A stretch of DNA of 64,000 bases from NCBI RefSeq assembly GCF_001429725.1, contig NZ_LMHV01000002.1, forward strand, positions 62,001-126,000, given 5' to 3'. The position numbers were made by a program, and so were the translations under genes. The DNA comes from Rhizobium sp. Root708 (GTDB taxonomy: Bacteria > Pseudomonadota > Alphaproteobacteria > Rhizobiales > Rhizobiaceae). A model generated the notes under the pieces. The model made no database searches. It had not been told where the DNA came from and saw only the letters and a program-made list of their open reading frames with translations. This document shows positions 25,698 to 34,845 of the stretch, piece by piece; positions within the stretch are counted from its first letter, which is position 1, and each line of letters opens with the position of its first letter.

Positions 25698-26738
25698 CTA
25701 TTGGTGCGCCGTGGCTTTCCGAGCTTCTCGGAAAGAAACTAGCCTGCCCAGCCGTTCATCCCATAACGCAAGTCGGACGCACCGGAAGCTTTCCCATAAA
25801 GTTATGCGACCGATGCCTGCCAGTTCTGGATGATCGCGCAGGACTTCCGGAAGACGATAATATGGAATTCGGCTCGAGAGATGATGAATGTGATGGACGC
25901 CGATATTGCCCGTCAGCCATCGAAGCACGAGCGGAAGGTCGTAATGCGACGCGCCATGGAGGGCGGCTTGAGGAAATTGCCATTCTCCCGCCTTTGACCA
26001 ATGCGTTTCTTCGAACTGGTGCTGCACATAAAACAGCCAGACGCCGGCAGCTCCCGCCAACAAAACCACAGGAAGATGGACCAAGAGGAAAGGTACAAGC
26101 CCCACGGCCCATATCATCAAGGCAGCGACGAACGCGATCGCCAGATTGGTTGCCATGGTGGAAACCCAGGGCAAGACTTCAGCGCCCATCATACCGATCG
26201 GCAGGCGCTGCTTGAGAAGGAACACCCAGACAGGACCAATGCCGAACATAACAAGCGGATGCCTGTAAAGCCGGTATCCGAGCCTCCGTGCCGGAGAAAG
26301 GGCGCGATATTCAGCGACCGTTAGTGTGGCGATGTCACCCACTCCCCGTTCATCGAGATTGCCGGCAGAGGCATGATGTTCGGCATGCGTTCGCCGCCAG
26401 TAATCGTATGGTGTTAGCGTGAGAACGCCGAGCACACGCCCCGTCCATGTGTCCAACCTTCGCCGCGCGAAGAACGAACCGTGCCCGCAGTCGTGTTGGA
26501 TCATGAAGAGCCGGAGTAGGAAAGCCGCCGCCGGCAGAACAAGGACGCCGCCCAGCCACGAACCGTTAATGATGGAAATACACGCGCCGGCCCAGAACAC
26601 AGCGAACGGCACAATCGTCACCAGAAGCTCAAACACACTGCGGCCAAATCGCGGCTGCCGGTATTGCGCAAGAATCTTTAGCCAAGCGCCAGCCGTATCC
26701 TGTTGCGGCGAGCTTGGTCGGCGGGCTTGAGCGTTCAT
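25698..26738 (-). CDS. Fatty acid desaturase (membrane, diiron)
   Basis: Integral-membrane diiron desaturase of 346 residues that introduces a double bond in a fatty acyl chain. The three His boxes are present: HDCGH (82-86), HAEHH (118-122) and VHHIHH (about 285-290). Hydrophobic segments alternate with these boxes as expected. I chose the ATG at 26738 after GGAAGGG; the frame is open to 26810 but the extra 24 residues look non-conserved and would touch the upstream gene. It could be delta-12 or delta-9 type. It follows the DUF6481 gene on the same strand and may be co-transcribed. Confidence 0.9.
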   Translation of the reverse strand: MNAQARRPSSPQQDTAGAWLKILAQYRQPRFGRSVFELLVTIVPFAVFWAGACISIINGSWLGGVLVLPAAAFLLRLFMIQHDCGHGSFFARRRLDTWTGRVLGVLTLTPYDYWRRTHAEHHASAGNLDERGVGDIATLTVAEYRALSPARRLGYRLYRHPLVMFGIGPVWVFLLKQRLPIGMMGAEVLPWVSTMATNLAIAFVAALMIWAVGLVPFLLVHLPVVLLAGAAGVWLFYVQHQFEETHWSKAGEWQFPQAALHGASHYDLPLVLRWLTGNIGVHHIHHLSSRIPYYRLPEVLRDHPELAGIGRITLWESFRCVRLALWDERLGRLVSFREARKATAHQ

Positions 26739-26809
26739 CTGAAGCGAGCCCTTCCTGATTTCAGGGGTGGAACTCGCTAACTCCAGGCTTCCATATGAGT
26801 TTTCGGACA

Positions 26810-27190
26810 TCAGGCGCGCCGAGCCTTGCGTGCCGCATAACGGCGATCGCGCTCGGCCTTGCGTGCTGCTTCATCGGCCACGACGCGGGAAGCACGACTG
26901 TCGATTTCCGCCTGTCTGGCTTCAGCCTCGGCCTTCTCCTGCGCCTCCGCCGCGACAGCCAAAGCCTCGGCCTCGATCAAGAGGCGATTACTTTCCTCCG
27001 CCTTCGAAGCATCGCGCTCGGCGCGACGTGCAGTCCTCGCGGAAGCGACCGCATCGCGCGCCGCAAGCCTTTCCTGCATTTCAGGGTCCGTCGGTTTCGG
27101 CGCTGACTTGAATTTTGCCAGGAGCTCATGCTTGGACTTTTCCGCCGACTTGCGGCGTTCAGCGAAGCTGTTGTCGTTCGAAAGTTTCAA
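26810..27190 (-). CDS. DUF6481 family highly charged helical protein
   Basis: A 126-residue protein of Ala, Arg, Glu and Lys heptads, predicted to be one long coiled coil (EEAEALAVAAEAQEKAEAEA-like runs), ending in AARKARRA. The start SFAERRKSAEKSKHELLAKF and the end match the alphaproteobacterial DUF6481 family of unknown function. No ATG is available; I use the TTG at 27190, which follows AAAGGGAAA with good spacing. A longer TTG at 27277 has no ribosome site. It lies 71 bp before the desaturase start. Confidence 0.75.
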   Translation of the reverse strand: MKLSNDNSFAERRKSAEKSKHELLAKFKSAPKPTDPEMQERLAARDAVASARTARRAERDASKAEESNRLLIEAEALAVAAEAQEKAEAEARQAEIDSRASRVVADEAARKAERDRRYAARKARRA

Positions 27191-27769
27191 TAGATTTCCC
27201 TTTTCAGAGACAGGTTCGATTAGCAAATACCCGTCCTGACTAGACGGAGCGTTGTAGGTCGGGTGAAATATTAACAATGAGAACAGATGTCTACCTGATC
27301 TTCATATCGCGCGATTGAACCAGTTGACGGTCTAAAGGTCATCACAGACCAATTCGTTGCACACACCAATTCCCGCCGAGCGACACACATCGGTCCGTCA
27401 ACTTTGATGAGAGCTGATCAAGAGGCGCAGAGCGCACCCCAAACAAGCATCGGCAAACAAAGCATCGATAATCCGTGCATACACTAGGCATACTCTTACG
27501 TCGACGTTTTGTTTTATATCTGGCTGTTTGCGATTTTAGGGGGTATCTAGGCTGGGAACGCTTCCCCGCAAGAGCACTGGGGACGTAGATTCTGCAGTGT
27601 CGAGCTACCGCATCGCCAACGCGTGCGTCAGAAAACTCGCTAGCAGGAACGCAGCGACGTGGTCGATCATTTTGCGCAGCGCCTCCATAGAGGAACCGTC
27701 GCGTGAAGCAGGCGCTGTCGGGCATAGTCTCCAGCGTCAAGAAACATTAGCCTGGCTAGAGGACTTTCA
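27191..27769. other. Gene-free stretch before the small protein and rsgA
   Basis: About 580 bp with no recognisable gene. It has lower GC than the flanks around 27470-27545 (TTTTGTTTTATATC), which could be a promoter or a decayed region. No RNA gene is recognised. Confidence 0.4.
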
Positions 27770-27943
27770 ATGGGTTTCAGAACACCGAAGATCGAATATG
27801 TAAACGGCTACAAGATTGTCGAACTCGATGGGCCAACATTCAAGGTCTTCGACGGCGATCGTCAACTCGGTGACGATTACCCCTATTCCGGCGAGGCAGC
27901 GGCATACGCTAATTCCTTGCCAAAGCGTGAGCCGCAAAGGTAG
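27770..27943 (+). CDS. Small hypothetical protein
   Basis: A 57-residue protein, MGFRTPKIEYVNGYKIVELDG at the start and NSLPKREPQR at the end, with TFKVFDGDRQLGDDYPYSG in the middle. It reads as a compact beta-rich domain, has AGAGGA before its ATG, and its frame has normal codon use, so it looks real. I do not recognise the family. It lies just upstream of rsgA on the same strand. Confidence 0.6.
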   Translation: MGFRTPKIEYVNGYKIVELDGPTFKVFDGDRQLGDDYPYSGEAAAYANSLPKREPQR

Positions 27944-28007
27944 GCGAAACGCTGCGAGCCCATCCCAGCCACTCCGCACAGCCGTCGTACCGAATGCGAG
28001 ACAAAAT

Positions 28008-29018
28008 TTGACCACCCTTCATTCAACGCTGGAACAGCTCGGTTGGTCCGAGTTCTTCGCGGATCAACTTGGACCTGGCGAAGCCGGCCTCGTCCCCAGG
28101 CGTGTCGCCTCGGTACATCGTGCACGCATCGAAGTGATCGATGTCAATGGGCCAGTCGGACTGCAGCTCCCGGCCCATAGTAGTACCGCTGACTTCGCGG
28201 TGGGCGATTGGATTCTGGCCGATCCGCTGACCGACATGCTTGTCACGCGCCTTGAGCGGAAAAGCGTGTTTCAGCGGCGGACCGAAGGTGGACACGGCCA
28301 GCAATTGGTTGCTGCTAACGTTGATACGCTGTTGATCGTTACTTCGTGTAACGCCGATTTCGATCCCGCTCGGTTGGAACGCTACCTGATTATGGCCAAG
28401 CAGGCCGGCAGCAATCCAGTCGTTGTGCTCACCAAGGCCGATATGGCTGCAGACATTGGCGAGTTCCAGTCCCTGGCCAAGGCGCTGCAACATGACCTCC
28501 CTGTCATCGCACTCAACGGGCGCTCCGCCGACGCCGTTTCCCTCTTGAAACCCTGGTACGGCGTTGGTCAGACAATCGCGTTGGTGGGATCCTCCGGGGT
28601 CGGAAAATCGACACTCGTAAACACCTTGGTTGGATCTGATACCAAGCAGAAGACCGGCACCATCCGAGAGTACGACGCGCAGGGCCGGCACACCACCACG
28701 GCGCGGTCGCTGCATGCAATTCCAGGCGGTGGATGGGTCATCGATACGCCAGGAATAAGAACGCTGCTCGTCAGCGACGTCACAGACGGAATAGATATAC
28801 ACTTTTCCGAAATCACCGAGTTGGCAACGCTTTGCCGGTTTCGCGACTGTACCCATGCCCATGAGCCGGGTTGCGCGGTTCAGGCGGCCGTCAAGAGCGG
28901 CACTTTAGCCGCCGACCGTCTTGAGCGCTGGCGAAGCCTTGTTGTGGAAAATCGCGATAGAACGCCAATCATCAGCGGGCCACGTGGCAACAAAATCGTT
29001 CGCAAGAAGAAATATTGA
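28008..29018 (+). CDS. rsgA: Ribosome small subunit GTPase (circularly permuted)
   Basis: Late 30S-maturation GTPase, 336 residues from the TTG at 28008. An OB fold (residues 1-90) is followed by the permuted G domain in order G4 (LTKADM), G1 (GSSGVGKSTLVN), G2 region and G3 (IDTPGIR), then the zinc finger CRFRDCTHAHEPGCAV. The C-terminal RKKKY is basic. The start is uncertain: no ATG or GTG precedes the conserved LHSTLEQLGWSEFF, so a TTG is the best choice, with only a weak ribosome site. Longer open sequence upstream overlaps the small 57-residue gene. Confidence 0.9.
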   Translation: MTTLHSTLEQLGWSEFFADQLGPGEAGLVPRRVASVHRARIEVIDVNGPVGLQLPAHSSTADFAVGDWILADPLTDMLVTRLERKSVFQRRTEGGHGQQLVAANVDTLLIVTSCNADFDPARLERYLIMAKQAGSNPVVVLTKADMAADIGEFQSLAKALQHDLPVIALNGRSADAVSLLKPWYGVGQTIALVGSSGVGKSTLVNTLVGSDTKQKTGTIREYDAQGRHTTTARSLHAIPGGGWVIDTPGIRTLLVSDVTDGIDIHFSEITELATLCRFRDCTHAHEPGCAVQAAVKSGTLAADRLERWRSLVVENRDRTPIISGPRGNKIVRKKKY

Positions 29019-29106
29019 AGATCGCCACGCGTTGACCCAGTTCAACCAGCAGACGGTTGTTTCCAGGCATTCATCTCGAAAACGAGCTATTCGAAGGCCG
29101 CTTCGA

Positions 29107-29307
29107 TCAAAAGGTCTCATCGGCTTCATTGGGAAACTCTCTTTGATGAAGTGAGTCCCGTACCATGAAGCAAAGCTGGTGATGAAGCACCGAGTCGAAG
29201 GCTGGCTTGGTTCCTCTGTCGCGGATTGTGATCTCGACTGCCGTCTGTTTGCCAATGCCTGCCGATTTGCATACAAGCTCAGCCAAAGAGCTCGCATTTT
29301 CGACCAA
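29107..29307 (-). CDS. Possible small protein divergent from kup
   Basis: A 66-residue frame beginning at a TTG preceded by AAAGGGCGG. It reads VENASSLAELVCKSAG, then TAVEITIRDRGTKPAFDSVL and HHQLCFMVRDSLHQREFPNE, with a protein-like composition. Start codon choice and the lack of a recognised family make this tentative. It would share a promoter region with kup on the other strand, but the two starts are only 11 bp apart, which argues against it. Confidence 0.3.
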   Translation of the reverse strand: MVENASSLAELVCKSAGIGKQTAVEITIRDRGTKPAFDSVLHHQLCFMVRDSLHQREFPNEADETF

Positions 29308-29318
29308 GGACCGCCCTT

Positions 29319-31220
29319 TTGACCTATCCGCAGCTTCGTTCCGAAGACCCGGAAATCGGACATGAAACCAGCAGGGGGACTGCGCCTCTCGTGCTTGCCG
29401 CACTTGGCGTCGTTTACGGCGATATCGGCACGAGCCCGCTTTATGCATTTCGAGAGGCGCTGCACGCGACGGCCGGACTGGGTTCACACCGCGACAACGT
29501 GTTCGGGATCCTTTCGTTGATCGTCTGGGCTCTCACGGTCGTGGTGACGGTGAAATACGTAACCTTCGTCCTGAAGGCGGACAACCATGGCGAAGGCGGT
29601 ACGCTTTCCTTGATGACCCTCGCTCGAGAAAGCATTCCGGGCCGACCTCTCTGGATTATGGTGTTGGGCGTCGCGGGTGCTTCCCTCTTTCTCGGCGACG
29701 CGATCATTACGCCGGCTATCTCGGTCCTGTCCGCCGTCGAAGGTATCCAGGTCGTCGCTCCGGCGCTCTCCCATTGGGTGGTACCGATCACGCTGACGAT
29801 CATCGCGATACTGTTCATCATTCAGCGATTCGGAACCGGCGGGGTGGCTGCCGTGTTCGGTCCCGTGATGGCGGTTTGGTTCGCCGTCCTGGGGATCAGC
29901 GGCGGCATCCACATTCTGGACGATCCGGCGATCCTCGGAGCGATCAACCCGATTCACGCAATCCAATACGCTGGTAATAACGTCGGCCTTGCCATCACGG
30001 TTTTGGGCGCGGTTTTCCTGGCAGTCACCGGCGCCGAGGCACTCTACGTCGATCTTGGGCATTTCGGCCGGCGACCGATCGTTATTGCGTGGTTTGTGCT
30101 CGTCTTCCCGTGCCTTCTCCTCAACTATTTCGGCCAGGGCGCTTTCGTACTGGCAAATCCGGACATGGCGTCACATCCGTTCTTCGGGATGCATCCGGAC
30201 TGGGCGCGCGTGCCGATCGTATGCCTTGCCACTGCGGCGACAGTGATTGCCAGCCAGGCGGTGATATCGGGCGCTTACTCCCTCGTCCGGCAGGCCATGC
30301 ACCTCAACCTGCTGCCGCGCATGCAGATTCTCCACACCTCAGAAACCCACTCCGGCCAGATCTTTATCCCGCAGGTCAATTCGTTCCTCTTCGTTTTCGT
30401 AGTGGCGTTGGTCCTGTACTTCAGGAGCTCGAGCGGACTGTCGGCGGCCTATGGGATCGCGGTCACCGGCGAGATGCTGATTACCAGCATCCTGCTGTTC
30501 GTTGTCATGCGGCATGTCTGGAACTGGAAGATGCTAACCGCGGCCGCGGTAATCGCTCCGCTTCTCCTCATAGATACCGGCTTCTTCGCCGCCAATATTG
30601 CGAAGTTTCCCGATGGCGGCTGGGTTCCGATCACCGTGGCGTTGATCATGGGGCTGATGATGCAGACGTGGATTTCCGGCAGGCGGTTGCTTGCCGCGCG
30701 AACGCGGGCAGACGAGATCCCGTTGCGTTCGATCATCGACAGGCTCGCGCAAAAGAAGCCACCGACGGTCCCAGGCACCGCGATTTTCCTGACGAGTGAT
30801 GTCGAGGGCGCACCGACGGCGCTGCTGCACAGCTTGAAGCATTACAAGGTGCTTCACGAACAGAACATCATCCTCAGCGTCGTGACCGCGGCAACTCCAT
30901 TCGTTCCCGACGACGACAAGATATTTCTGGAAAGCTTCAATCCGCTGTTCAGCCGGCTGGTGATCACGTTCGGCTACATGGAGACGCCAAACATCCCGCG
31001 TGTCCTTGCTCTCGCGCGAGAACTTGGCCTGACCTTCGACATCATGTCGACATCCTTCTTCCTGTCGCGACGAACAATCCTGCCTTCAAAAAAGGGAGGC
31101 ATGCCATTCTGGCAGGATCGGCTGTTCATCGCGCTTGCACGAAATGCCGGAACCGCAACCGACTATTTCGGCCTTCCTTCCGGTCGGGTCGTGGAACTCG
31201 GGCTACAGACGGTCATCTAG
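29319..31220 (+). CDS. kup: Potassium transporter Kup
   Basis: Low-affinity K+/H+ symporter of the KUP/HAK/KT family, 633 residues, about 12 membrane segments followed by a cytosolic C-terminal domain. The family start LVLAALGVVYGDIGTSPLYAF is intact, as are GEGGTLSLMTLA and the GDAIITPAISVLSAVEG stretch. Translation starts at a TTG at 29319 with AAGGA 8 nt upstream; no better start is seen. Rhizobia often carry two or more kup copies. It stands alone. Confidence 0.95.
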   Translation: MTYPQLRSEDPEIGHETSRGTAPLVLAALGVVYGDIGTSPLYAFREALHATAGLGSHRDNVFGILSLIVWALTVVVTVKYVTFVLKADNHGEGGTLSLMTLARESIPGRPLWIMVLGVAGASLFLGDAIITPAISVLSAVEGIQVVAPALSHWVVPITLTIIAILFIIQRFGTGGVAAVFGPVMAVWFAVLGISGGIHILDDPAILGAINPIHAIQYAGNNVGLAITVLGAVFLAVTGAEALYVDLGHFGRRPIVIAWFVLVFPCLLLNYFGQGAFVLANPDMASHPFFGMHPDWARVPIVCLATAATVIASQAVISGAYSLVRQAMHLNLLPRMQILHTSETHSGQIFIPQVNSFLFVFVVALVLYFRSSSGLSAAYGIAVTGEMLITSILLFVVMRHVWNWKMLTAAAVIAPLLLIDTGFFAANIAKFPDGGWVPITVALIMGLMMQTWISGRRLLAARTRADEIPLRSIIDRLAQKKPPTVPGTAIFLTSDVEGAPTALLHSLKHYKVLHEQNIILSVVTAATPFVPDDDKIFLESFNPLFSRLVITFGYMETPNIPRVLALARELGLTFDIMSTSFFLSRRTILPSKKGGMPFWQDRLFIALARNAGTATDYFGLPSGRVVELGLQTVI

Positions 31221-31254
31221 TCGAAAAAGGAAAGCCGGCCTGTGTCAGAGGCCT

Positions 31255-32148
31255 CTAGCGTCGGTGGGTCAATGCGTTGGCAAGCCACGTGACTGCATGT
31301 TCAGCGGCATCGCTTCTTCGCGTTTTTACCGGAATAAGCACGTGGAACCTTTCCACTGTCGGCATCTTAGCATCCTCAAGAGCGACCAGAGTTCCGTCAT
31401 CGAGGAACGTCTGAACGAGAAGTCGCCACCCGAGCGCGATCCCCTGCCCGGCCCGTGCGGCCGCGATCGTTTCGGTGTAATGACTGAAGCGCAGATGGGG
31501 CCGCACTCGGAGATCGCGCCCTGTTTCCTCGACCCAATGCGCCCAGGAAAGCCAGGTTCTGTCCTGCGCATCCGTCTCGATGAACTCGTCGGCGTCTGAG
31601 AGTTCACCAGACTGTCTCCGTCGCTGATAGTCCGGCGAGCATACGGGAACGACAAAGTCCTCCTGCGAGGCGACGATCTTCGCGTCGGCGAATGGCGGCC
31701 TTCCATATCTTATGGCTATGTCCACACCACCGGCATCAAGATCGATCCTGGCATCCTGGGAAATCACCCTGATCTGGACGCCGGTATTCTCCCGTCGAAA
31801 CTCTGCGAGCCGTGGCAAAAGCCAGAACGAGGAGAACGCCACCGAGGCTCCAATGGTGACCACGCCTTGCTGGGACGATCTTACCGCGTCGACTGTATCC
31901 GCGATGTTGGCGAAGCTCTGTGCCAATGTCGTGCCGAGCGCCAAACAGGGTGGAGTAGGCTCGATCGCACGATGCCTTCGTATGAAGAGAGCTAGACCAA
32001 GCTCCTCCTCGAGGACCGCTATCTGGCGGCTCACTGCTGCCTGCGTAACACCCAATTCGACGGCTGCGGCCGTGAAACTGCGATGCCGGAGCACTGCCTC
32101 GAGAGTCAACAGCGCGGTTAGTGATGGAATACGCCGCCGAAAGTTCAT
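31255..32148 (-). CDS. LysR family regulator (GcvA-like)
   Basis: Transcriptional regulator of 297 residues. The helix-turn-helix is near the N-terminus (SFTAAAVELGVTQAAVSRQIAVLEE) and the substrate-binding domain follows (ARIDLDAGGVDIAIRYG, GIALGWRLLVQ). The DAGGVDIAIRYG and GQGIALGW elements are typical of GcvA-type members, which often control amino-acid or amine catabolism. It diverges from the Rieske oxygenase gene with 109 bp between starts, so it is the probable activator of that unit. An ATG at 32148 is preferred over the TTG one codon earlier. Confidence 0.92.
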   Translation of the reverse strand: MNFRRRIPSLTALLTLEAVLRHRSFTAAAVELGVTQAAVSRQIAVLEEELGLALFIRRHRAIEPTPPCLALGTTLAQSFANIADTVDAVRSSQQGVVTIGASVAFSSFWLLPRLAEFRRENTGVQIRVISQDARIDLDAGGVDIAIRYGRPPFADAKIVASQEDFVVPVCSPDYQRRRQSGELSDADEFIETDAQDRTWLSWAHWVEETGRDLRVRPHLRFSHYTETIAAARAGQGIALGWRLLVQTFLDDGTLVALEDAKMPTVERFHVLIPVKTRRSDAAEHAVTWLANALTHRR

Positions 32149-32257
32149 CAACGCTACCTTCGCATTACCTAAAGTTATGGATCGCTAAAAATTAATGCCG
32201 TTGAAGCCTCTGGGACGCAAGCGCAAACTGCCGGTCATAGAACCACGAGAGGTTATC

Positions 32258-33511
32258 ATGCTCAACAAGCTGCCATCTGACATCTCTGCCCTGCTCGAAG
32301 CCCGCGCCAACGGTCATTCGTTGCCCGCCGGCCTCTACACGCGCGATGACGTGTTCGATGCGGATATCGACGTCTTCTTCCATAAGCACTGGATCTGCGT
32401 TGGCCTCGACTGCGATGTTCCGGAAGCAGGCGACGCGACGGTTGTCGATATCGGCAAGACAAGCCTGATCCTGCTTCGCGACGACGACGGCGAGCTGCGT
32501 GTCCTGCACAATGTCTGTCGTCACCGTGGCTCGCGGTTGCTTGACGCAGGAAAGACAATCGTTTCGAAGCTTGTCTGTCCTTATCACACCTGGACCTATG
32601 AGCTCACCGGCGAGTTGGCCTACGCCCCTCATATGGGCAAGGACCTCGACAAGCAGTGTCACAGCCTGAAGCCGGTGAATTTCAAATCGATCGGCGGCCT
32701 TGTCTACGTATGCCTCTCGGACACCCCGCCGGAGGATATCTCAAATCTCGAACATGCCATGATCGAGCGCCTGGCCCCTTATGACATTCGCAATGCCAAG
32801 GTCGCCCATCAGACGGATGTGATCGAGGACGGCAACTGGAAGCTCACGATGGAAAACAATCGCGAGTGCTATCACTGCTCCGCCAATCACCCCGAGCTCT
32901 GCGTGTCCTTCGTCGATCTCGATTTTGGCTTCGATCCCGAAACGCTGACCCCTGAAGATCGTGAGCAGGCCGAAGAACACTTCCGCCTTTACGATGAAAG
33001 GACGAAGTCCTGGGAGGCCGACGGCTTCCCGTCCGCTGCGGTCGAACGGCTGGAAAACTGCGCGACGAACTTCCGCACCCAGCGGCTGATCATTGCGGGC
33101 GCCGGCGAATCCCAGACCCATGACGCGACGGCGGCCTCGTCCAAGCTGCTCGGTCACATGACGCGCAAGGATCTCGGCGACACCCACCTTTGGGGCCACA
33201 ATAGCTGGAACCACTTCATGGGCGACCACGCGATCGTTGCGACCGTCATCCCGCTTTCCGCCGGTCGAACGCTCGTCAGAACCAAGTGGCTCGTGCACAA
33301 GAATGCCGTAGAAGGCAAGGACTACGACCTCGACAAGCTGACCGACGTCTGGATCGCAACGACAGACCAGGACGCAGATCTTGTCGCCCGCTCGCATGCG
33401 GGCGCCCTCGACCCGGCCTATCAGCCTGGCCGCTATTCCAAGTTCTCCGAAACCAACCTCGACAAATTCGCGACGTGGTACATCGATCGGATGCGCGCTC
33501 ATGGGTATTGA
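32258..33511 (+). CDS. Rieske non-heme iron oxygenase, quaternary-amine demethylase type
   Basis: Oxygenase alpha subunit of 417 residues. The Rieske centre is CRH ... CPYH (HNVCRHRGSRLL and KLVCPYHTW). The mononuclear iron site is in ENNRECYHCSANHPEL. It belongs to the group that N-demethylates betaines (stachydrine demethylase Stc2, glycine-betaine GbcA, carnitine oxygenase), supported by the adjacent reductase and StcD/DgcA-type enzyme. The substrate is therefore either proline betaine or glycine betaine; sequence alone does not decide. The ATG at 32258 follows CGAGAGG. Its stop overlaps the reductase start by 11 bp. Confidence 0.88.
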   Translation: MLNKLPSDISALLEARANGHSLPAGLYTRDDVFDADIDVFFHKHWICVGLDCDVPEAGDATVVDIGKTSLILLRDDDGELRVLHNVCRHRGSRLLDAGKTIVSKLVCPYHTWTYELTGELAYAPHMGKDLDKQCHSLKPVNFKSIGGLVYVCLSDTPPEDISNLEHAMIERLAPYDIRNAKVAHQTDVIEDGNWKLTMENNRECYHCSANHPELCVSFVDLDFGFDPETLTPEDREQAEEHFRLYDERTKSWEADGFPSAAVERLENCATNFRTQRLIIAGAGESQTHDATAASSKLLGHMTRKDLGDTHLWGHNSWNHFMGDHAIVATVIPLSAGRTLVRTKWLVHKNAVEGKDYDLDKLTDVWIATTDQDADLVARSHAGALDPAYQPGRYSKFSETNLDKFATWYIDRMRAHGY

Positions 33512-34583
33512 ATTCCAACAACTGACGCGGGCTGACACCGCGACCTGGGATCCCGAGCAGGACGAGACGCTCGTCTGCCTCGATGTCCATCAGGAGACGC
33601 ACGATGTGAAGAGCTTCACGTTCGCCTCTCCTGAAGGCAAGCGGTTCAACTTCGACGCCGGACAGTACTTCCTCTTTGACTTCCCGACAGGCTCGGACGG
33701 GGAAGCCCGCTGTTACAGCATCGCGTCATCGCCGCACCGTAGGAACGCGTTCACCGTGACCGTCAAGCGCGTGCCCGGCGGTAAGGTCTCGAATTGGCTG
33801 CATGACAACCTGACGGCCGGCATGACGGTCAAGGGTCAGGGACCGCTCGGCCACTTCATGCGTCCGAAGGGCGAGAAGAAGAAGCTGCTTCTGATCTCGG
33901 GGGGCTCCGGCATCACCCCTGTCATGTCGATCACGCGTGATCTTGCGGATCAGTATGAGGCCACCGACATCGTCTTCCTGCATGCGGCGAGAACGCCCTC
34001 AGACCTGATTTTTCGTCAGGAGCTTGCCAGTCTTGCCGCGCGAATGAAAGGATTGCGTCTGCAGTTTCTGCCTGAGACAGTAGCTGGTGAACCGTCCTGG
34101 CCTGGTCTGACCGGCCGGATCTCGCCCGAGTTCGTCAGGCTCGCGGTGCCAGACATCGCCGAGCGCGTCGTGATGTGTTGCGGTCCCGCGCCTTTCATGG
34201 CGGCCGCTCGCTCGATCTCCGCAGTTCTCGGCGTCCCGCCATCCGACTATATCGAAGAGAGCTTCGACGCGGCCGTGATCGACCAACCGGGCCTCGATGT
34301 CGAGGCGCAACCTGTCGGCAAGATCTACCAGGTCGAGTTCTCTAAGCAGAAGAAGACGCTGGACGTATCTGCCGATCAGACGGTGCTTGCGGCTGCGAAG
34401 AAGGGAAGCGTACGGCTTCCTTCCTCCTGTTCGAACGGCGTCTGCGGTACATGCAAGTCCAAGCTCGTCTCGGGCTCCGTGGAAATGAACCACCACGGCG
34501 GCATCAGGCAGCGCGAGATCGACGCTGGAATGTTCCTGCCATGCTGTTCGAAGCCACTTAGCGATCTCGTCATCGAGCGTTGA
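33501..34583 (+). CDS. Flavin/2Fe-2S reductase partner of the Rieske oxygenase
   Basis: Electron-transfer reductase of 360 residues that passes electrons from NAD(P)H to the Rieske oxygenase. FAD-binding region RCYSIASSPHRR, NAD region LLISGGSGITPVMS and MCCGPAPFM, and a C-terminal plant-type ferredoxin domain with SSCSNGVCGTCKSKL plus the fourth Cys in FLPCCSKPL. Architecture equals GbcB and the Stc reductases. It overlaps the oxygenase gene by 11 bp, so the pair is translationally coupled. Confidence 0.9.
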   Translation: MGIEFQQLTRADTATWDPEQDETLVCLDVHQETHDVKSFTFASPEGKRFNFDAGQYFLFDFPTGSDGEARCYSIASSPHRRNAFTVTVKRVPGGKVSNWLHDNLTAGMTVKGQGPLGHFMRPKGEKKKLLLISGGSGITPVMSITRDLADQYEATDIVFLHAARTPSDLIFRQELASLAARMKGLRLQFLPETVAGEPSWPGLTGRISPEFVRLAVPDIAERVVMCCGPAPFMAAARSISAVLGVPPSDYIEESFDAAVIDQPGLDVEAQPVGKIYQVEFSKQKKTLDVSADQTVLAAAKKGSVRLPSSCSNGVCGTCKSKLVSGSVEMNHHGGIRQREIDAGMFLPCCSKPLSDLVIER

Positions 34584-34804
34584 CCTGGGAATACCGGAAG
34601 AGAAATCGTCACCATCATCGAGCGCGTCCGTGTTCAAGGACGATCGCCGCCCCTCCCTCTCGACGCCAGGCGCTCGATCAATCCGAAGATTTCCGGGACC
34701 CCGCGACGACCATCCGGACTTCCGACAAGACGGTCGTATGCTGCGAATATGGCGTCTAGGAAAAGCTGGAGATGTTCAGTTCTTTTACTCATCTCTAGAC
34801 CCAT

Positions 34805-34838
34805 CGAAAAACGAGACGCACCGGCCGCGTTGGCCGGT
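34805..34838 (-). terminator. Terminator of the OYE/FAD demethylase gene
   Basis: ACCGGCC, a 5-nt loop and GGCCGGT form a perfect 7-bp stem (34820-34838), directly after the minus-strand stop at 34846 and followed on that strand by GCGTCTCGTTTTTCG, giving a usable U run. The two genes converge here. Confidence 0.65.
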
Positions 34839-34845
34839 CGAACGG

